A DNA stretch of 64,000 bases from Halovivax cerinus (GCF_024498195.1 NZ_CP101824.1:434001-498000); one strand, 5' to 3'; counted from the first letter of the stretch, positions 8,946 through 19,049 are shown. Numbers and translations are program-made. Notes: a model not told the origin generated them from the sequence alone.

Positions 8946-9227
8946 CTACGACGAGCCGGTCAGGTCGTTCACCTCCACGACCGAGAGCCGACAGCCGCAC
9001 GGACCGACCCGCGCGTCCATCGGCCCGCAAATCGTGAGCACCGCGACCGGTCTGTCGCATCGCGGACACCGCGACAGCCCCGACGCCGTTCCGTCCCCGT
9101 CGACGCCCACCGGTCCGTCCCCGTCGACGCTCGACGCACCGTCGTCGCGCGCTTCGTCGCTGCGCGCGCCGTCGCCGGGCGCCTCACCACGACCGCCAGC
9201 GTCGCGACTCGACGATTGATCCGTCAC
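8946..9227 (-). CDS. Small zinc-finger protein
   Basis: A 93-residue frame from GTG 9227. The first half is disordered and acidic (Asp/Gly/Ser). The second half reads CPRCDRPVAVLTICGPMDARVGPCGC, a compact four-cysteine arrangement (CPxC...CGC) typical of small haloarchaeal zinc-binding proteins of unknown role. The cysteine spacing and acidic composition make a real gene likely. It is isolated, with no operon partner. Confidence 0.6.
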   Translation of the reverse strand: MTDQSSSRDAGGRGEAPGDGARSDEARDDGASSVDGDGPVGVDGDGTASGLSRCPRCDRPVAVLTICGPMDARVGPCGCRLSVVEVNDLTGSS

Positions 9228-9353
9228 GCCAGCACCCCACGACCCCCATCGTCGGTGACCGGTAGCGACGGACGAGTCGGACGCGTGGCTGGTGAGAACG
9301 GGCGGTTCGGGCGTCGTGCGAGGGGTTTATGTCTCGCGAGCGGGTACGGAATC

Positions 9354-9476
9354 ATGGCTTCAGGTCTATCGCGATCGGAAGCCATCGTCTCGGGTGATGG
9401 CCCACCCGGGGCATTTCTGTCGCCTGCCCCCTGGCGTGTGGAGACGACGTGGCTTCCAGCCGGAGGTACGGATTAG
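9354..9476 (+). CDS. Possible 40-residue leaderless micro-ORF
   Basis: ATG 9354 to TAG 9476 encodes 40 residues (MASGLSRSEAIVSG...). A GGGTTTATG box at about 9324-9332 lies roughly 26 bp upstream of the ATG, the spacing of a haloarchaeal TATA box for a leaderless message. No homolog is recognised. It may instead mark a small RNA. The stretch from 9477 to 9655 is AT-rich at first (ACTTATATC...TTAATTATTC) and then runs into the CRISPR leader. Confidence 0.25.
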   Translation: MASGLSRSEAIVSGDGPPGAFLSPAPWRVETTWLPAGGTD

Positions 9477-9654
9477 TGTTACTTATATCTACCTAAGAGT
9501 TTGACGATTAATTATTCTGTGTGAGACGGCGATTTCACGACAGAGAGTGACAGTGGAGAGGGTGTGTCGTTGTGGGAAGATGCGTAGAACGGCGGTCTGG
9601 GGCGGATTGAATCGAACTCGTGGTGTGATGCGGGGAGCGCCAGATGGTGCGCGA

Positions 9655-9755
9655 CGTTCGTCGACCCCCTGGGGGTGAGTACACTATTGCAGGTCGACGA
9701 AAACCTTGATGTAAAATCCCCCGAGAGAGGGCCATATGGCCCGAAATCGGCCATG
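9655..9755 (+). promoter_or_regulatory. CRISPR leader of array 1
   Basis: About 100 bp ending directly at the first repeat, and nearly identical to the leader of array 2 (20307-20407). Both contain a perfect inverted repeat, TTCGTCGACC (9657-9666) and GGTCGACGAA (9692-9701), followed by AACCTTGATGT and CCATATGGCCCG. The conservation fixes the transcription direction of the array (left to right) and its active end. Confidence 0.8.
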
Positions 9756-10567
9756 GTTTCAGCAGGACCCTTGTGGGGTTGAAGCCGGGTCGTACTCTTC
9801 CATCCGGCCCGCGCCAACCTGGTTTCAGCAGGACCCTTGTGGGGTTGAAGCTCGGCGACGATCGCGCGCAGGACAGCCGCCCGGTTTCAGCAGGACCCTT
9901 GTGGGGTTGAAGCTCATTCCGCAGTTCCAGCGTGCCGTCGCCGGTGCGAGTTTCAGCAGGACCCTTGTGGGGTTGAAGCATCCCGAACTCGTTGATCAGC
10001 GCCTGGGCCTGGTTGTGTTTCAGCAGGACCCTTGTGGGGTTGAAGCGTGTTGTCCATCCGATCGAGTAGGAGGTGAGTTGTTTCAGCAGGACCTTTGTAG
10101 GGTTGAAGGGCAGCCGGTCAGGCGCGTGAGTTCCTGGCGAACGAGGTTTCAGCAGGACCTTTGTAGGGTTGAAGGGACGTCGACGCCGGGTCGACCGCTG
10201 TCGGGGCCGACGTTTCAGCAGGACCTTTGTAGGGTTGAAGGATCGAGGATTCCGGGGAGCGGACGGCATCGGCGATGTTTCAGCAGGACCTTTGTAGGGT
10301 TGAAGGTTTAATTCCATCTATATAGAAGGTGCGAAAGACTCGTTTCAGCAGGACCTTTGTAGGGTTGAAGCTGAAATCCGATGACGGCGTCGGCAGCGGT
10401 CTGGCGGTTCCAGAAGGACCTTTGTAGGGTTGAAGCTACGAACGTCGGTTGGTTGGGCTTGCATGATACCAGGTTTCAGCAGGACCATTATAGGGTTGAA
10501 GGCGCGAGCACGAGGCCAGCAAGTTCGACGTCGTCCTGGTTCAGCAGGACCCATAGTGGGCCACTCC
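9756..10567 (+). CRISPR. CRISPR array 1: 13 repeats, mosaic, decaying at the distal end
   Basis: Thirty-base repeats start at 9756, 9822, 9884, 9950, 10017, 10080, 10146, 10212, 10277, 10342, 10407, 10473 and 10538, with 12 spacers of mostly 32-37 nt. The first five repeats start GTTTCAGCAGG with core CCCTTGTGGGG. The next four have core CCTTTGTAGGG and end AAGG. The tenth has that core but ends AAGC. The eleventh is the array 2 type (GTTCCAGAAGG). The twelfth has core CCATTATAGGG. The last keeps only the first 14 or so bases and is degenerate. This suits a type I-B array with its oldest end away from the leader. Confidence 0.95.
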
Positions 10568-10600
10568 TATTTATAAATGATGGGTAGATATAATATGTTC
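10568..10600 (+). promoter_or_regulatory. Promoter region of the cas operon
   Basis: Directly after array 1 two AT-rich boxes appear, TATTTATAAATG (10569-10580) and AGATATAATATG (about 10587-10598), 60-90 bp before cas6. They are the only TATA-like sequences before the eight closely packed cas genes. Confidence 0.5.
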
Positions 10601-10659
10601 GAGCATAACCATTGGTGCGTGAGGAGAAGTAGCAATGTAAGTGGGGGCAAAGCCACCCG

Positions 10660-11487
10660 ATGAGAATACTGGCTCGACTTCGTGCGCGTGCGGATTCCGT
10701 GTACGATTCGACGTATCACGACAAACTTCGTGGACGGATGTGGCGCGCGCTCGAAGGAACGACGTACGACGACCGTCACGACGAGCACCGTCCGACCGGG
10801 GTGTGTTTCTCGAACCCGTTTCCACCGGGAGATTTCGAGGAAGGGGACCAGCGGACACTTCTCGTCGCCTCTCCAGAACGCGACCTCCTCGGCGCAATTG
10901 CCAGCGATCTAGACGAACATCCCGAGCTCAATATCGGTGAAATGCCGTTCGAGGTCACGGATATTTCACTGCTCGCCCCGGACGTCGGAGAGCCTGGGAC
11001 ACGCGGCGTCCTGGAAACGGGAACGGGTGTCCTCGTTCGGATCCCCCCGGAGCGTTGCAAGGAGTACGGGATCGAAACCGACGGTGAAAACCCGACGTTC
11101 TGGAAACCCGAACACACGTTCGAACCGTTAAAAACACAACTCGAAAACAACCTCGATCAGAAGCACAGCCAGTTCTGTCCGGAGGGTCTCCCAGGCCCCA
11201 GCGATCGCTCTGGCGACCTCTTCGACAGCTACGAACTCATCAAAACGTTCGCGCTCCCGGTAACAGTGACCCAGGGCGTCGAAATGACGTACATCATGAG
11301 CAAGTGGCGCTTTGGATACGAGGTTCGAGACGACCACCACCGCCGCCACCTCAACCTCGCCCTCGATATCGGCGTCGGAGAGCGGAATATGCTCGGGTTC
11401 GGGTTCCTCAATATCGACGAAGACTCGGTCGTACCCGCCGGGCAAACATCGGGGGAGATGGCAGACCGTCGGAGGCAAGCTCGATGA
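10660..11487 (+). CDS. cas6: CRISPR pre-crRNA endonuclease Cas6
   Basis: A 275-residue protein, first of the cas operon. Cas6 cuts the repeat RNA to release crRNAs. The C-terminal glycine-rich segment GVGERNMLGFGFLN is the family signature (G-rich loop that contacts the repeat). Candidate catalytic histidines exist in the N-terminal RRM fold (for example Y-H in DSTYHDK), but I cannot assign one. The stop overlaps the cas8b start (ATGA), so translation is coupled. Confidence 0.9.
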   Translation: MRILARLRARADSVYDSTYHDKLRGRMWRALEGTTYDDRHDEHRPTGVCFSNPFPPGDFEEGDQRTLLVASPERDLLGAIASDLDEHPELNIGEMPFEVTDISLLAPDVGEPGTRGVLETGTGVLVRIPPERCKEYGIETDGENPTFWKPEHTFEPLKTQLENNLDQKHSQFCPEGLPGPSDRSGDLFDSYELIKTFALPVTVTQGVEMTYIMSKWRFGYEVRDDHHRRHLNLALDIGVGERNMLGFGFLNIDEDSVVPAGQTSGEMADRRRQAR

Positions 11488-13658
11488 CTGGGCTGGACCG
11501 GGAGAAACTCGACCAGTACCTCCTCGACGGACCGATAACGTCGTTGCGACGAATCCAGACGCTCTACGGCGCTCTCGCCGAAGCGTCGAGCGGTGACCTG
11601 ATCGGCGGCGACCCGGAATTTGGACTTTACTATACACCAGGCGAACTCGATGGGTTCACGACGTCAGATCCAAGTGAGGACAAGCGATACCTGATCACAG
11701 TTGAAGTAGACCTCACCGCCGATAATGTGACGACCGAGGACGTTACCATCGACGTGGACTTTCTGGAGCCGGAGACCGTCGGGAAACTCGGATTCGCCCG
11801 CTATCCGTGGGGCCGCGGTATCGACCACAGCATCACCCGCCGAGGGGCCAAGGGTGGCTCAGACGCCGATACTGCAGCCACATATTGTATCGACTGTCTG
11901 GAGCGCTGGACGAACGCTGACGGCCGGGAACCCGCTATCGGCGAGGTAGCAGAAACCCATCCCGACGGCTGGATCATTAAGCTTTTACAGGAACTCGGAG
12001 CGGATGAAGCCGTTCAGGAGACAATCGAGAACCAGCTCCAAGAGCGGTACACCGACGATGAGCGTGTCGTCGCCACGGTCTCACTTCGACTCGGCCCTGA
12101 AGACCTTGAGGAGCGGCCCAATGGCGATGAGCCAGGCTGGTTCTACCCGGGCGAGATCGGCGTTCTCAACGCGGGAATGAAAGCGCGGAAAGATGACAAA
12201 CTGGCCTCCAAACAGGTGAGTACGCCGTCACGAGGTGAAAGCGCCTGTATGGTCACCGGCGATCGTTCAGAGGTGTTCGGCACCGCCGAAGATCCCCTCG
12301 CATTCTTCACACTCCAGCACGCCGAGAAGTTCGAAGGAGTACAACGAGAACAAGCCTGGCGCTCGCATCCGGTATCCTCCGACGCTGCGCTCCTGATCCA
12401 ATCCGGTTCCTCACTCGTCGACGCATGTCGAACAACCCGGAACGGGCTCGGCGTCTACACGCTCCCGTACTTCGTCGACACGGACGAACGGGACGCGGAA
12501 GAACTCTACTACGCACTCGAACGACTCCAGGAGTTCGATGGTGACGACCAGCATCCGATGTTCTTCCTCGAAAAGACCATCGAGGAGGAGGCTGGGCGGG
12601 AAAAAGCCGACACCTTGCGCTTCTACGTCATCTCGTTACGAAACGACAGCGGCGATATCAACGTCATTCACGAGGTACCGGACGTCTCGCCGTACTGGCC
12701 TCGAACGATCGCGAGCGCACACCGAACCGTCCTCCACGAGTCGAGCGCATTCGGCCCAAGCGGGTTCGAGCGCGTCGAAAACTGGCAGCCGATCACGCCC
12801 CTTACCGAGGTTGACGACGTGGTAAATTCGATCGTCAGTGGTCGCTACGCGTGGGGAACCATGCCGAAAATGGCGGGTGACGACGGCGCGATGGCAGACG
12901 ATCTCGCCGAGTGGCTCACCTACGCGCTGCTGACAGGTGCGGACATTCCCGTCGAGCGCTTGCTCGCTGGGTACGTCGAGCGAATCGAACAGGAGTATCG
13001 GGACGACGAGGAGGACCGACTACCGACCAATCACATCAAGACGCAGTTCGCCCAGCTCGAAGCGCTGGCGAGAGCCGGGTTGCTGACCGGTGACTCGGCG
13101 TCCGAAGGTCTGACGACGCCACCAAAAACAATGACCCAAGATGTTCCAACGAAGGCGGAAATCTCGGGTGACGACGATCTCACTCGTATTGCCGTCCGAC
13201 GGTACAGACTCGAACAGTTCATCGAAGACAGGGAGTCGCTGGCCGAGAATGCCCACCGGGAAAGTGCGTTCCTGATCGGCGTCCTCGTCGGCATGGTGAG
13301 CCACCACCAGACGAGTACGAGGCAGATGAACCGGACGGTTGTCGATAAATACCCACCGACGCAGGTGACAATCGACCGCCTCGTCAGGGTCTGGCCGGAA
13401 CTCGCCGAGAAGGACGACGTTTACGCGAAAGACGTAGACTGGGCAGGGGAGTCGCTCTTCCCGGAGGTCCTCGATATGAAGACGGATGACTTCGTACATC
13501 CTGGCGAGTGGGACCTGGCTCTCCAAGACGTCCGGTTCTTCTACGCCCTCGGCGTCACCTTCGGTAAGCGAGCCGATGCTCGGGCGCTCGATCTTCAGCA
13601 ACGGATCGAATCCAAGGAGGCGGAACCGAACGACTCGGAGGCCGCGAATGTCGCATAG
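11484..13658 (+). CDS. cas8b: Type I-B Cascade large subunit Cas8b
   Basis: A 724-residue protein starting at ATG 11484, overlapping the cas6 stop by 4 nt. It is the large Cascade subunit (Csh1 branch of Cas8b, typical of haloarchaea), expected to recognise the PAM and recruit Cas3. Evidence is position in the operon, size, and cysteine-containing segments (TYCIDCLERW and GESACMVTGDRS) that resemble the zinc-binding part of this family. Sequence similarity across Cas8 proteins is weak, so the assignment rests mainly on context with Cas7 and Cas5. Confidence 0.9.
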   Translation: MTGLDREKLDQYLLDGPITSLRRIQTLYGALAEASSGDLIGGDPEFGLYYTPGELDGFTTSDPSEDKRYLITVEVDLTADNVTTEDVTIDVDFLEPETVGKLGFARYPWGRGIDHSITRRGAKGGSDADTAATYCIDCLERWTNADGREPAIGEVAETHPDGWIIKLLQELGADEAVQETIENQLQERYTDDERVVATVSLRLGPEDLEERPNGDEPGWFYPGEIGVLNAGMKARKDDKLASKQVSTPSRGESACMVTGDRSEVFGTAEDPLAFFTLQHAEKFEGVQREQAWRSHPVSSDAALLIQSGSSLVDACRTTRNGLGVYTLPYFVDTDERDAEELYYALERLQEFDGDDQHPMFFLEKTIEEEAGREKADTLRFYVISLRNDSGDINVIHEVPDVSPYWPRTIASAHRTVLHESSAFGPSGFERVENWQPITPLTEVDDVVNSIVSGRYAWGTMPKMAGDDGAMADDLAEWLTYALLTGADIPVERLLAGYVERIEQEYRDDEEDRLPTNHIKTQFAQLEALARAGLLTGDSASEGLTTPPKTMTQDVPTKAEISGDDDLTRIAVRRYRLEQFIEDRESLAENAHRESAFLIGVLVGMVSHHQTSTRQMNRTVVDKYPPTQVTIDRLVRVWPELAEKDDVYAKDVDWAGESLFPEVLDMKTDDFVHPGEWDLALQDVRFFYALGVTFGKRADARALDLQQRIESKEAEPNDSEAANVA

Positions 13659-14769
13659 AACGTTCGACGAGTACAACGAAACCGATACCGAGAAACCAAT
13701 GTCCGCAACCGATACCGACGCCGATGCCGACGTCACGAACCGCTCAGAAATCGTCTTCGTAACTGACGCCCAGGACTGCAATCCCAACGGCGACCCGATG
13801 GGCGAAAATCGCCCGCGTATCGATCCCGTCACCCAGCAGGCGGCGATCACCGACGTCCGACTGAAGCGATACCTCCGTGATCAACTGCGGGCCGACAACC
13901 ATCCGATCTTCGTCAAGCGAACCGACGACGGGGCCGAGATCCGCGCAGCGCTGGCGCTCGACTTGTTCGACGAAGTCGAATCGGTCGAGGACCTCGACGC
14001 GGTTGACGACATCGAAACCGAGTTCCTGGCGCGAGCGACCGACATCCGATATTTCGGCGCGACGCTCTCGTTCAATGCGGACACCAACGACGAACTGTAC
14101 GAGGCCGTCAAGGAACGATTCCCGAGCCAGTTCACCGGTCCGGTCCAGTTCTCGCCGGCCCGCTCGCTCAACGCTGTCGAAACCAACGAGGAGACGAGCA
14201 TGCTTACGAGCGTCATCGCGACGCAGGACGAGAAGGAACAGGGTGGCTTCGGACTCGACGATCACCGGATCAAATACGGAATCTTCCCGTTTCACGGGCT
14301 GGTGGACGAAAACGGTGCGAGCGATACCCACTTGAAAGCGGCAGACGTCGAGCGACTCGATACGCTCTGTTGGCGTGCGATCAAGAATCAGACCATCTCG
14401 CGAAGCAAGATTGGCCAGGAACCGCGGCTGTACGTCCGGGCCGAGTACTCAACCGATGGCTACCACGTCGGGGACCTGCACAACGCCATCACGCTCGACG
14501 AGGCCGAATCGAAACCGGACGGCGAGATGCGCTCGGTTCGGGACGTCTGTCTCGACGTCAGCGATCTCGTCGAAACGCTAGAGTCCGTGGCCGACGACGG
14601 CCACCTCAGTACGGTTCACATCGCCGGAAGCGATCGATTGGCAGTCACGTGTGATGGCGCTGAAATCGAATCCGCTGACGAGATAGCCGACGAACTCGAA
14701 GATCGTGGCGTTTCGGTCGACGGGTTCGACGTCTACGAGAAGTTCAACAAAGCGCCCCCGGCGGAGTGA
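13648..14769 (+). CDS. cas7: Cascade backbone subunit Cas7 (Csh2)
   Basis: Forms the helical backbone that binds crRNA. The strand-helix start SEIVFVTDAQDCNPNGDPMG with the DCNPNG motif is diagnostic for Csh2-type Cas7. ATG 13648 overlaps the end of cas8b by 11 nt and gives 373 residues. A second in-frame ATG at 13699 would remove a 17-residue polar head and is a reasonable alternative. The expected FGATL and RSLNAVETNEETSM segments are intact. Confidence 0.93.
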   Translation: MSHRTFDEYNETDTEKPMSATDTDADADVTNRSEIVFVTDAQDCNPNGDPMGENRPRIDPVTQQAAITDVRLKRYLRDQLRADNHPIFVKRTDDGAEIRAALALDLFDEVESVEDLDAVDDIETEFLARATDIRYFGATLSFNADTNDELYEAVKERFPSQFTGPVQFSPARSLNAVETNEETSMLTSVIATQDEKEQGGFGLDDHRIKYGIFPFHGLVDENGASDTHLKAADVERLDTLCWRAIKNQTISRSKIGQEPRLYVRAEYSTDGYHVGDLHNAITLDEAESKPDGEMRSVRDVCLDVSDLVETLESVADDGHLSTVHIAGSDRLAVTCDGAEIESADEIADELEDRGVSVDGFDVYEKFNKAPPAE

Positions 14770-14773
14770 GACG

Positions 14774-15631
14774 ATGGCGAAACGAGATACTGCGAGCCAG
14801 GCACCTATCGGGGACGAGATCGATGTGGGTTCCGCACCATCGGTCGACGGTGACGGTGTCCCGTCGAAGTGTCTATCGTTCGTGCTCCGTAGCGATTGGG
14901 GTCACTTCCGGCGAATTGACCGGACGGTGACAAAGCAGACCTACCGAATCCCACCCCGAACGACCGTGGCTGGTCTCCTCGCGGCGATTGCCGGCGTCAG
15001 CCGCGACGGCTACTACGATATATTTGCGCCCGAATCGTCCGCCGTCGCCATCACGCCGGTCTCGCCGATTCGGACGGTAACGCAACCAACGCTCGGACTT
15101 GGGACCCATCCCGGCGAGACGATGGACAGCAAAGGTGGTTCGGGCAAAAAGACGATCAGGGTCAAGTACCCGGACAGCACCGATAACCGCCAAATCCATA
15201 GCTACGAGTTGCTCGTCGAACCGGCCTACCGAATCGACGTGGCTGTCGAAGACGATCGATTCTACAGCGTTCTCAAACATCGCCTCGAAACGGACACCTC
15301 GTTTTACCCCCCATCGATGGGCCTCTCGGAGTTCCTCGCGTGGACCGAGCCGATCGACGAGGAGAACCGGTTCGAATACCGACCGGAATCGGTTGAAACC
15401 GGAGAGTCGGTTCGCGTCGATAGCACCGTTCCGGACGGGATCGATGAAATCGTTCCACAGGCGGGCGTCGCCTACGATGTCGAGCGAGTTCCTGGCTACA
15501 TGGAAGCGCACGAAGGAGGTCGCCGCACGACAGGCTTCATCGACTATGCGTTCGCAAGCGGATCGTTGCAAATTCGTTCCGAGACGGTCTCGCCGGTGGA
15601 CGTCAATGGTCACGTCGTCGCGTTCGAGTAG
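14774..15631 (+). CDS. cas5: Cascade subunit Cas5
   Basis: A 285-residue RAMP-superfamily protein that caps the 5' handle of the crRNA. The N-terminal part, after a polar head of about 35 residues, has CLSFVLRSDWGHFRRID, then QTYRIPPRTTVAGLLAAIAGVSRDGYYD, which is the Cas5 signature. It starts 4 nt after the cas7 stop. The leading polar extension is longer than usual but could be removed only by using an internal non-ATG start. Confidence 0.93.
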   Translation: MAKRDTASQAPIGDEIDVGSAPSVDGDGVPSKCLSFVLRSDWGHFRRIDRTVTKQTYRIPPRTTVAGLLAAIAGVSRDGYYDIFAPESSAVAITPVSPIRTVTQPTLGLGTHPGETMDSKGGSGKKTIRVKYPDSTDNRQIHSYELLVEPAYRIDVAVEDDRFYSVLKHRLETDTSFYPPSMGLSEFLAWTEPIDEENRFEYRPESVETGESVRVDSTVPDGIDEIVPQAGVAYDVERVPGYMEAHEGGRRTTGFIDYAFASGSLQIRSETVSPVDVNGHVVAFE

Positions 15632-15645
15632 CCAGTACCGACAAT

Positions 15646-18480
15646 ATGCCCATAGATTCCATTATTTCCCATCCACGGGACGGTCAGCCGGACTACAAAC
15701 TCGAGTGCCATCTCGAAGATACGAAGTCTCGAATGCTTTCCCTCGGCCGATTCGAGGGTTCGGAAGCGTGCAGTGAACAGCGAGTTGCGAGCGTCATCGG
15801 ACTGCTCCACGACTTTGGGAAGGTGACACCGGCGTTCCAGAGGAAGGTCCATCCTACCGTCGAATTCCATGGACCGCCACAGCAAACCTATCACGCTCGA
15901 CTTGGTGCGCTCGCAGCCTTCTGGGTCGTCCAGGAGATCGGCGGTGACGACCGAGACGCACTGGCGGCATTTATAGCCATTTCGCGACATCACGGTTCAC
16001 TTCCGGATGCCGTCCCGCACGTGTTTACGGACATCTATAGGACCGAAACGGACGAGAAGAACAACGTAAAGGGGTGGGCGACGGATCAGGTCGAGTCGAT
16101 CGGCCAGCCGGAAAACGAACTCCACGCCCGGAAAGCCGACGAACTACTCGTCAGGGCCGGGAATGACACGACAACCTGGAACCGATTCGCTCGCGCTATT
16201 GCGGACGAATCCGTATACGAGTCACTGGCCGAACTGGTTTCCGAGCGGCGGGGGTACAGCAAAAAAGAAGACGTCGATTCACTTCCGTCCGAGCTGTACG
16301 ATAGGACACTCAGGTACTGGGGACATCTGACGCTTGCAGACAAGACCAGTGCAGCCGGTATCTCGCGCTCGAAACTCGAACGGGAGCCACTTGCGCTCGA
16401 AGCACTCGATACGTATGTCGAAGGGTTAGAAGCGAACGACGAGTTAGAGCAGACGCTGAATCGGTTCCGGGAGCAGGCCAGGAATGTCGCACCAGAAAAC
16501 GCCGTCGACCGACTGCTCGACGACGAAGCGGACGTCGGTCGGCTAACGCTTCCGACCGGGCTCGGAAAAACGTTCACTGGGATTACGACGGCGCTCACAC
16601 TCCGTGACGAGATTGCTAAACGGCGCAAACTCGTGGAAGAACCTACCGTCGTCTACGCGCTGCCCTTCACTTCGATTATCGAACAGACGCGCGAGATATT
16701 CGAGGACCCGGATATCTGGGACGCTGATCCGGCTGGACACGCATTGACGGTCCACCACTATCTGAGTGAGACAGTCACTCGCGTCGATTCCGAGGTCGGA
16801 ACGGATGGAGAAGCCGAAACCGATCAGCGAACCCGCGCTGATGCGATGCTCGGGGAGAGTTGGCGATCGGGAACGGTACTGACGACATTCGTCCAACTGT
16901 TCGAGAGTCTCGCTGGTCCGAGAAACAGCCAGGGGCTCAAATTCCCGGCGTTACAGGACGCTGTGATTATCCTCGACGAGCCACAGGCCCTACCGAAACG
17001 TTGGTGGGCGGCGATCCCGCGGCTCGTTCGAACGCTACGGACAGAGTTCGATGCCACGGTGATCGCGATGACGGCGACCCAACCGGCGCTGTTCGAGACT
17101 ACCGACGACCTGTCGGCCGTCGAATTGCTCGACGACGTAGACGAGTATTACCACCACGCGCGCCGGGTGCGATACACCATCGACGATTCAGTGTGGACCT
17201 TTGGAGCTTCGGACGCAGAGACGATCCCCCTCGATCACGAAACGGCTGGCGAACGGATCGTCGACGCTGTCTCCCACGGCGCAAACGCGGGGGCAACGGA
17301 ACGCTCTGCATTGACTGTCTGCAACACGATCGCCAGCTCGAGGCGGCTGACTGAAAGCGTAGCACAGGCATCTGAAATGACTGTCGAACACATCGGAAAA
17401 ACGTATAGAGAGGTCCTTGAGAGGGCCGAAGGCACTTCAACAGTGGGGCGAACCGCTACGGACGATGGCCGTTTCGGCGGAACGGAACGAATCGATCAGC
17501 TTGCATCGGCAGTCCTCGATCGTCTGGGGTTCGCCCCAGATGGTGAATGGGACGGATCCGACAGCGGCCCTGTTAACGACGCGTCGTGGTCCTGGTCGAG
17601 AGCGGAACAACCGCCATTCTTCCTCGCGACGTTCAATTCGCGATACCGACCGAAGGACCGACGTGTTCTCATCCGACTTGCCGACGTACTGACGGACTGC
17701 GACGTCCCGTTCGTACTCGTCTCGACGCAGGCGGTTGAAGCCGGAGTCGACCTCAGCTTCGCTCGCGTTTACCGTGATCTTGCTCCACTCGACAGTATCG
17801 TCCAGGCGGCCGGACGCTGTAATCGGTCGTTCGAGTGGGGTGAAGAGAAGGGCCGCGTCACGGTCTGGTTACTCGATGATCCCGACGATCCGAACGGAGG
17901 TGTCGACCGAACGCCCGCCAAGTACGTCTACGGCACCGATCTCGGCAGCCATTTGACGATTATCACCGAAACGCTTCGAGACACCCTCGAAACGCAATCC
18001 GACGTTGACGAGTTTACAGTGACGCGGCGCGCAGTTCCGACGTACTTCGAACGAATCCGCGAGAAGGCACTCGCCAGCCAGGAGCTGCTCGATCACATCG
18101 AACGGTGCGAAGCAAAGCAACTTGGCCGGAAATCACTCATTCAGGAGGATTATCCGACCGTCGATATCATCGTCGCTGTAACTGACCGAGAGAAAACTCT
18201 CCTCGAGGCAATCGGTGACGCGTTCAACGATGGGAACACTCCTCGGGCATACGAGCTCCTTCAACAAGCATCCGATCTGCGCGTGTCGATCCCGGCTCGC
18301 GACGCAGAGGGGACACTTACCCAGGCGACGAGAGTTGACCGAAAAAGGCGCGGAGAGCAAGAAGGTGTACAGATTCTCGCTTATAGACCTGAAACCGCAG
18401 GTGGTTCTTACGATCTCGATAGCGGCGGGTTCGTGGCGAACGACAACGACGTGGTCGCCGGTCGATTCACCGTGCTATGA
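15646..18480 (+). CDS. cas3: CRISPR nuclease-helicase Cas3
   Basis: A 944-residue effector that degrades target DNA. The N-terminal HD nuclease shows LLHDFGK (H55, D56), YHARLG and SRHHGSLPD as metal ligands. The superfamily 2 helicase follows with LPTGLGKT (Walker A, about residue 302), ILDEPQAL (DExx box, about 443), AMTATQP (motif III) and QAAGRCNR (motif VI). The HD domain is fused to the helicase, as usual for I-B. The stop overlaps cas4 by 4 nt. All motifs look intact, so interference should be functional. Confidence 0.95.
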   Translation: MPIDSIISHPRDGQPDYKLECHLEDTKSRMLSLGRFEGSEACSEQRVASVIGLLHDFGKVTPAFQRKVHPTVEFHGPPQQTYHARLGALAAFWVVQEIGGDDRDALAAFIAISRHHGSLPDAVPHVFTDIYRTETDEKNNVKGWATDQVESIGQPENELHARKADELLVRAGNDTTTWNRFARAIADESVYESLAELVSERRGYSKKEDVDSLPSELYDRTLRYWGHLTLADKTSAAGISRSKLEREPLALEALDTYVEGLEANDELEQTLNRFREQARNVAPENAVDRLLDDEADVGRLTLPTGLGKTFTGITTALTLRDEIAKRRKLVEEPTVVYALPFTSIIEQTREIFEDPDIWDADPAGHALTVHHYLSETVTRVDSEVGTDGEAETDQRTRADAMLGESWRSGTVLTTFVQLFESLAGPRNSQGLKFPALQDAVIILDEPQALPKRWWAAIPRLVRTLRTEFDATVIAMTATQPALFETTDDLSAVELLDDVDEYYHHARRVRYTIDDSVWTFGASDAETIPLDHETAGERIVDAVSHGANAGATERSALTVCNTIASSRRLTESVAQASEMTVEHIGKTYREVLERAEGTSTVGRTATDDGRFGGTERIDQLASAVLDRLGFAPDGEWDGSDSGPVNDASWSWSRAEQPPFFLATFNSRYRPKDRRVLIRLADVLTDCDVPFVLVSTQAVEAGVDLSFARVYRDLAPLDSIVQAAGRCNRSFEWGEEKGRVTVWLLDDPDDPNGGVDRTPAKYVYGTDLGSHLTIITETLRDTLETQSDVDEFTVTRRAVPTYFERIREKALASQELLDHIERCEAKQLGRKSLIQEDYPTVDIIVAVTDREKTLLEAIGDAFNDGNTPRAYELLQQASDLRVSIPARDAEGTLTQATRVDRKRRGEQEGVQILAYRPETAGGSYDLDSGGFVANDNDVVAGRFTVL

Positions 18481-19046
18481 GTGAAAGTCCCAGTTATTCG
18501 AAGAAGGACCGGATCGACGATCTCATCGAACGCGAGCGGAATCCCCACCGTGAGCCACCCGTCCGGATCACCGGGTTGATGGTCCAGTACTACCACGTTT
18601 GCCGGCGGGAACTCTGGTTCATGTCCAGAGGCATCGATATCGATCGAAGCACGCCGAATATCCAGCGCGGGACACACACGGACGAGACGAGCTACCGGGA
18701 TAGCCGACGGTCGTTCACGATCGACGGTCGAATCGCCCTGGACGTACTCGATGACGGCGACGTGATGGAGGTGAAGGTCTCCTCGTCGTTGGAAAAACCG
18801 CCACGAATGCAACTGTTGTACTACCTCTGGTATCTGGACCGGATTCACGGCGTCGAGAAGTCCGGTGTATTGGCGTATCCGCGTGAACGATCTCGCGAGC
18901 AGGTAGAGTTGACCGAGGACACCGCCATCAGCGTTGAGGAAACCCTCGACGGAATTATCGATGTCGTCGAGTCCGATAGTCCACCGCCCCTCGAGAAGAA
19001 ACCGTACTGCGACTCGTGTCTCTACCAGGACATCTGCTGGTTGTGA
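18477..19046 (+). CDS. cas4: Adaptation exonuclease Cas4
   Basis: A 189-residue RecB-like nuclease that trims prespacers and helps choose the PAM. Evidence: HVCRRELW near the N-terminus, the MEVKVSSS nuclease motif (EVK), YYLWYLD (QxxxY-like helix), and the C-terminal iron-sulfur cysteines in CDSCLYQDICWL, which together with the N-terminal cysteine make four ligands. It overlaps cas3 by ATGA and ends 3 bp before cas1. Confidence 0.93.
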   Translation: MSESPSYSKKDRIDDLIERERNPHREPPVRITGLMVQYYHVCRRELWFMSRGIDIDRSTPNIQRGTHTDETSYRDSRRSFTIDGRIALDVLDDGDVMEVKVSSSLEKPPRMQLLYYLWYLDRIHGVEKSGVLAYPRERSREQVELTEDTAISVEETLDGIIDVVESDSPPPLEKKPYCDSCLYQDICWL

Positions 19047-19049
19047 CTC

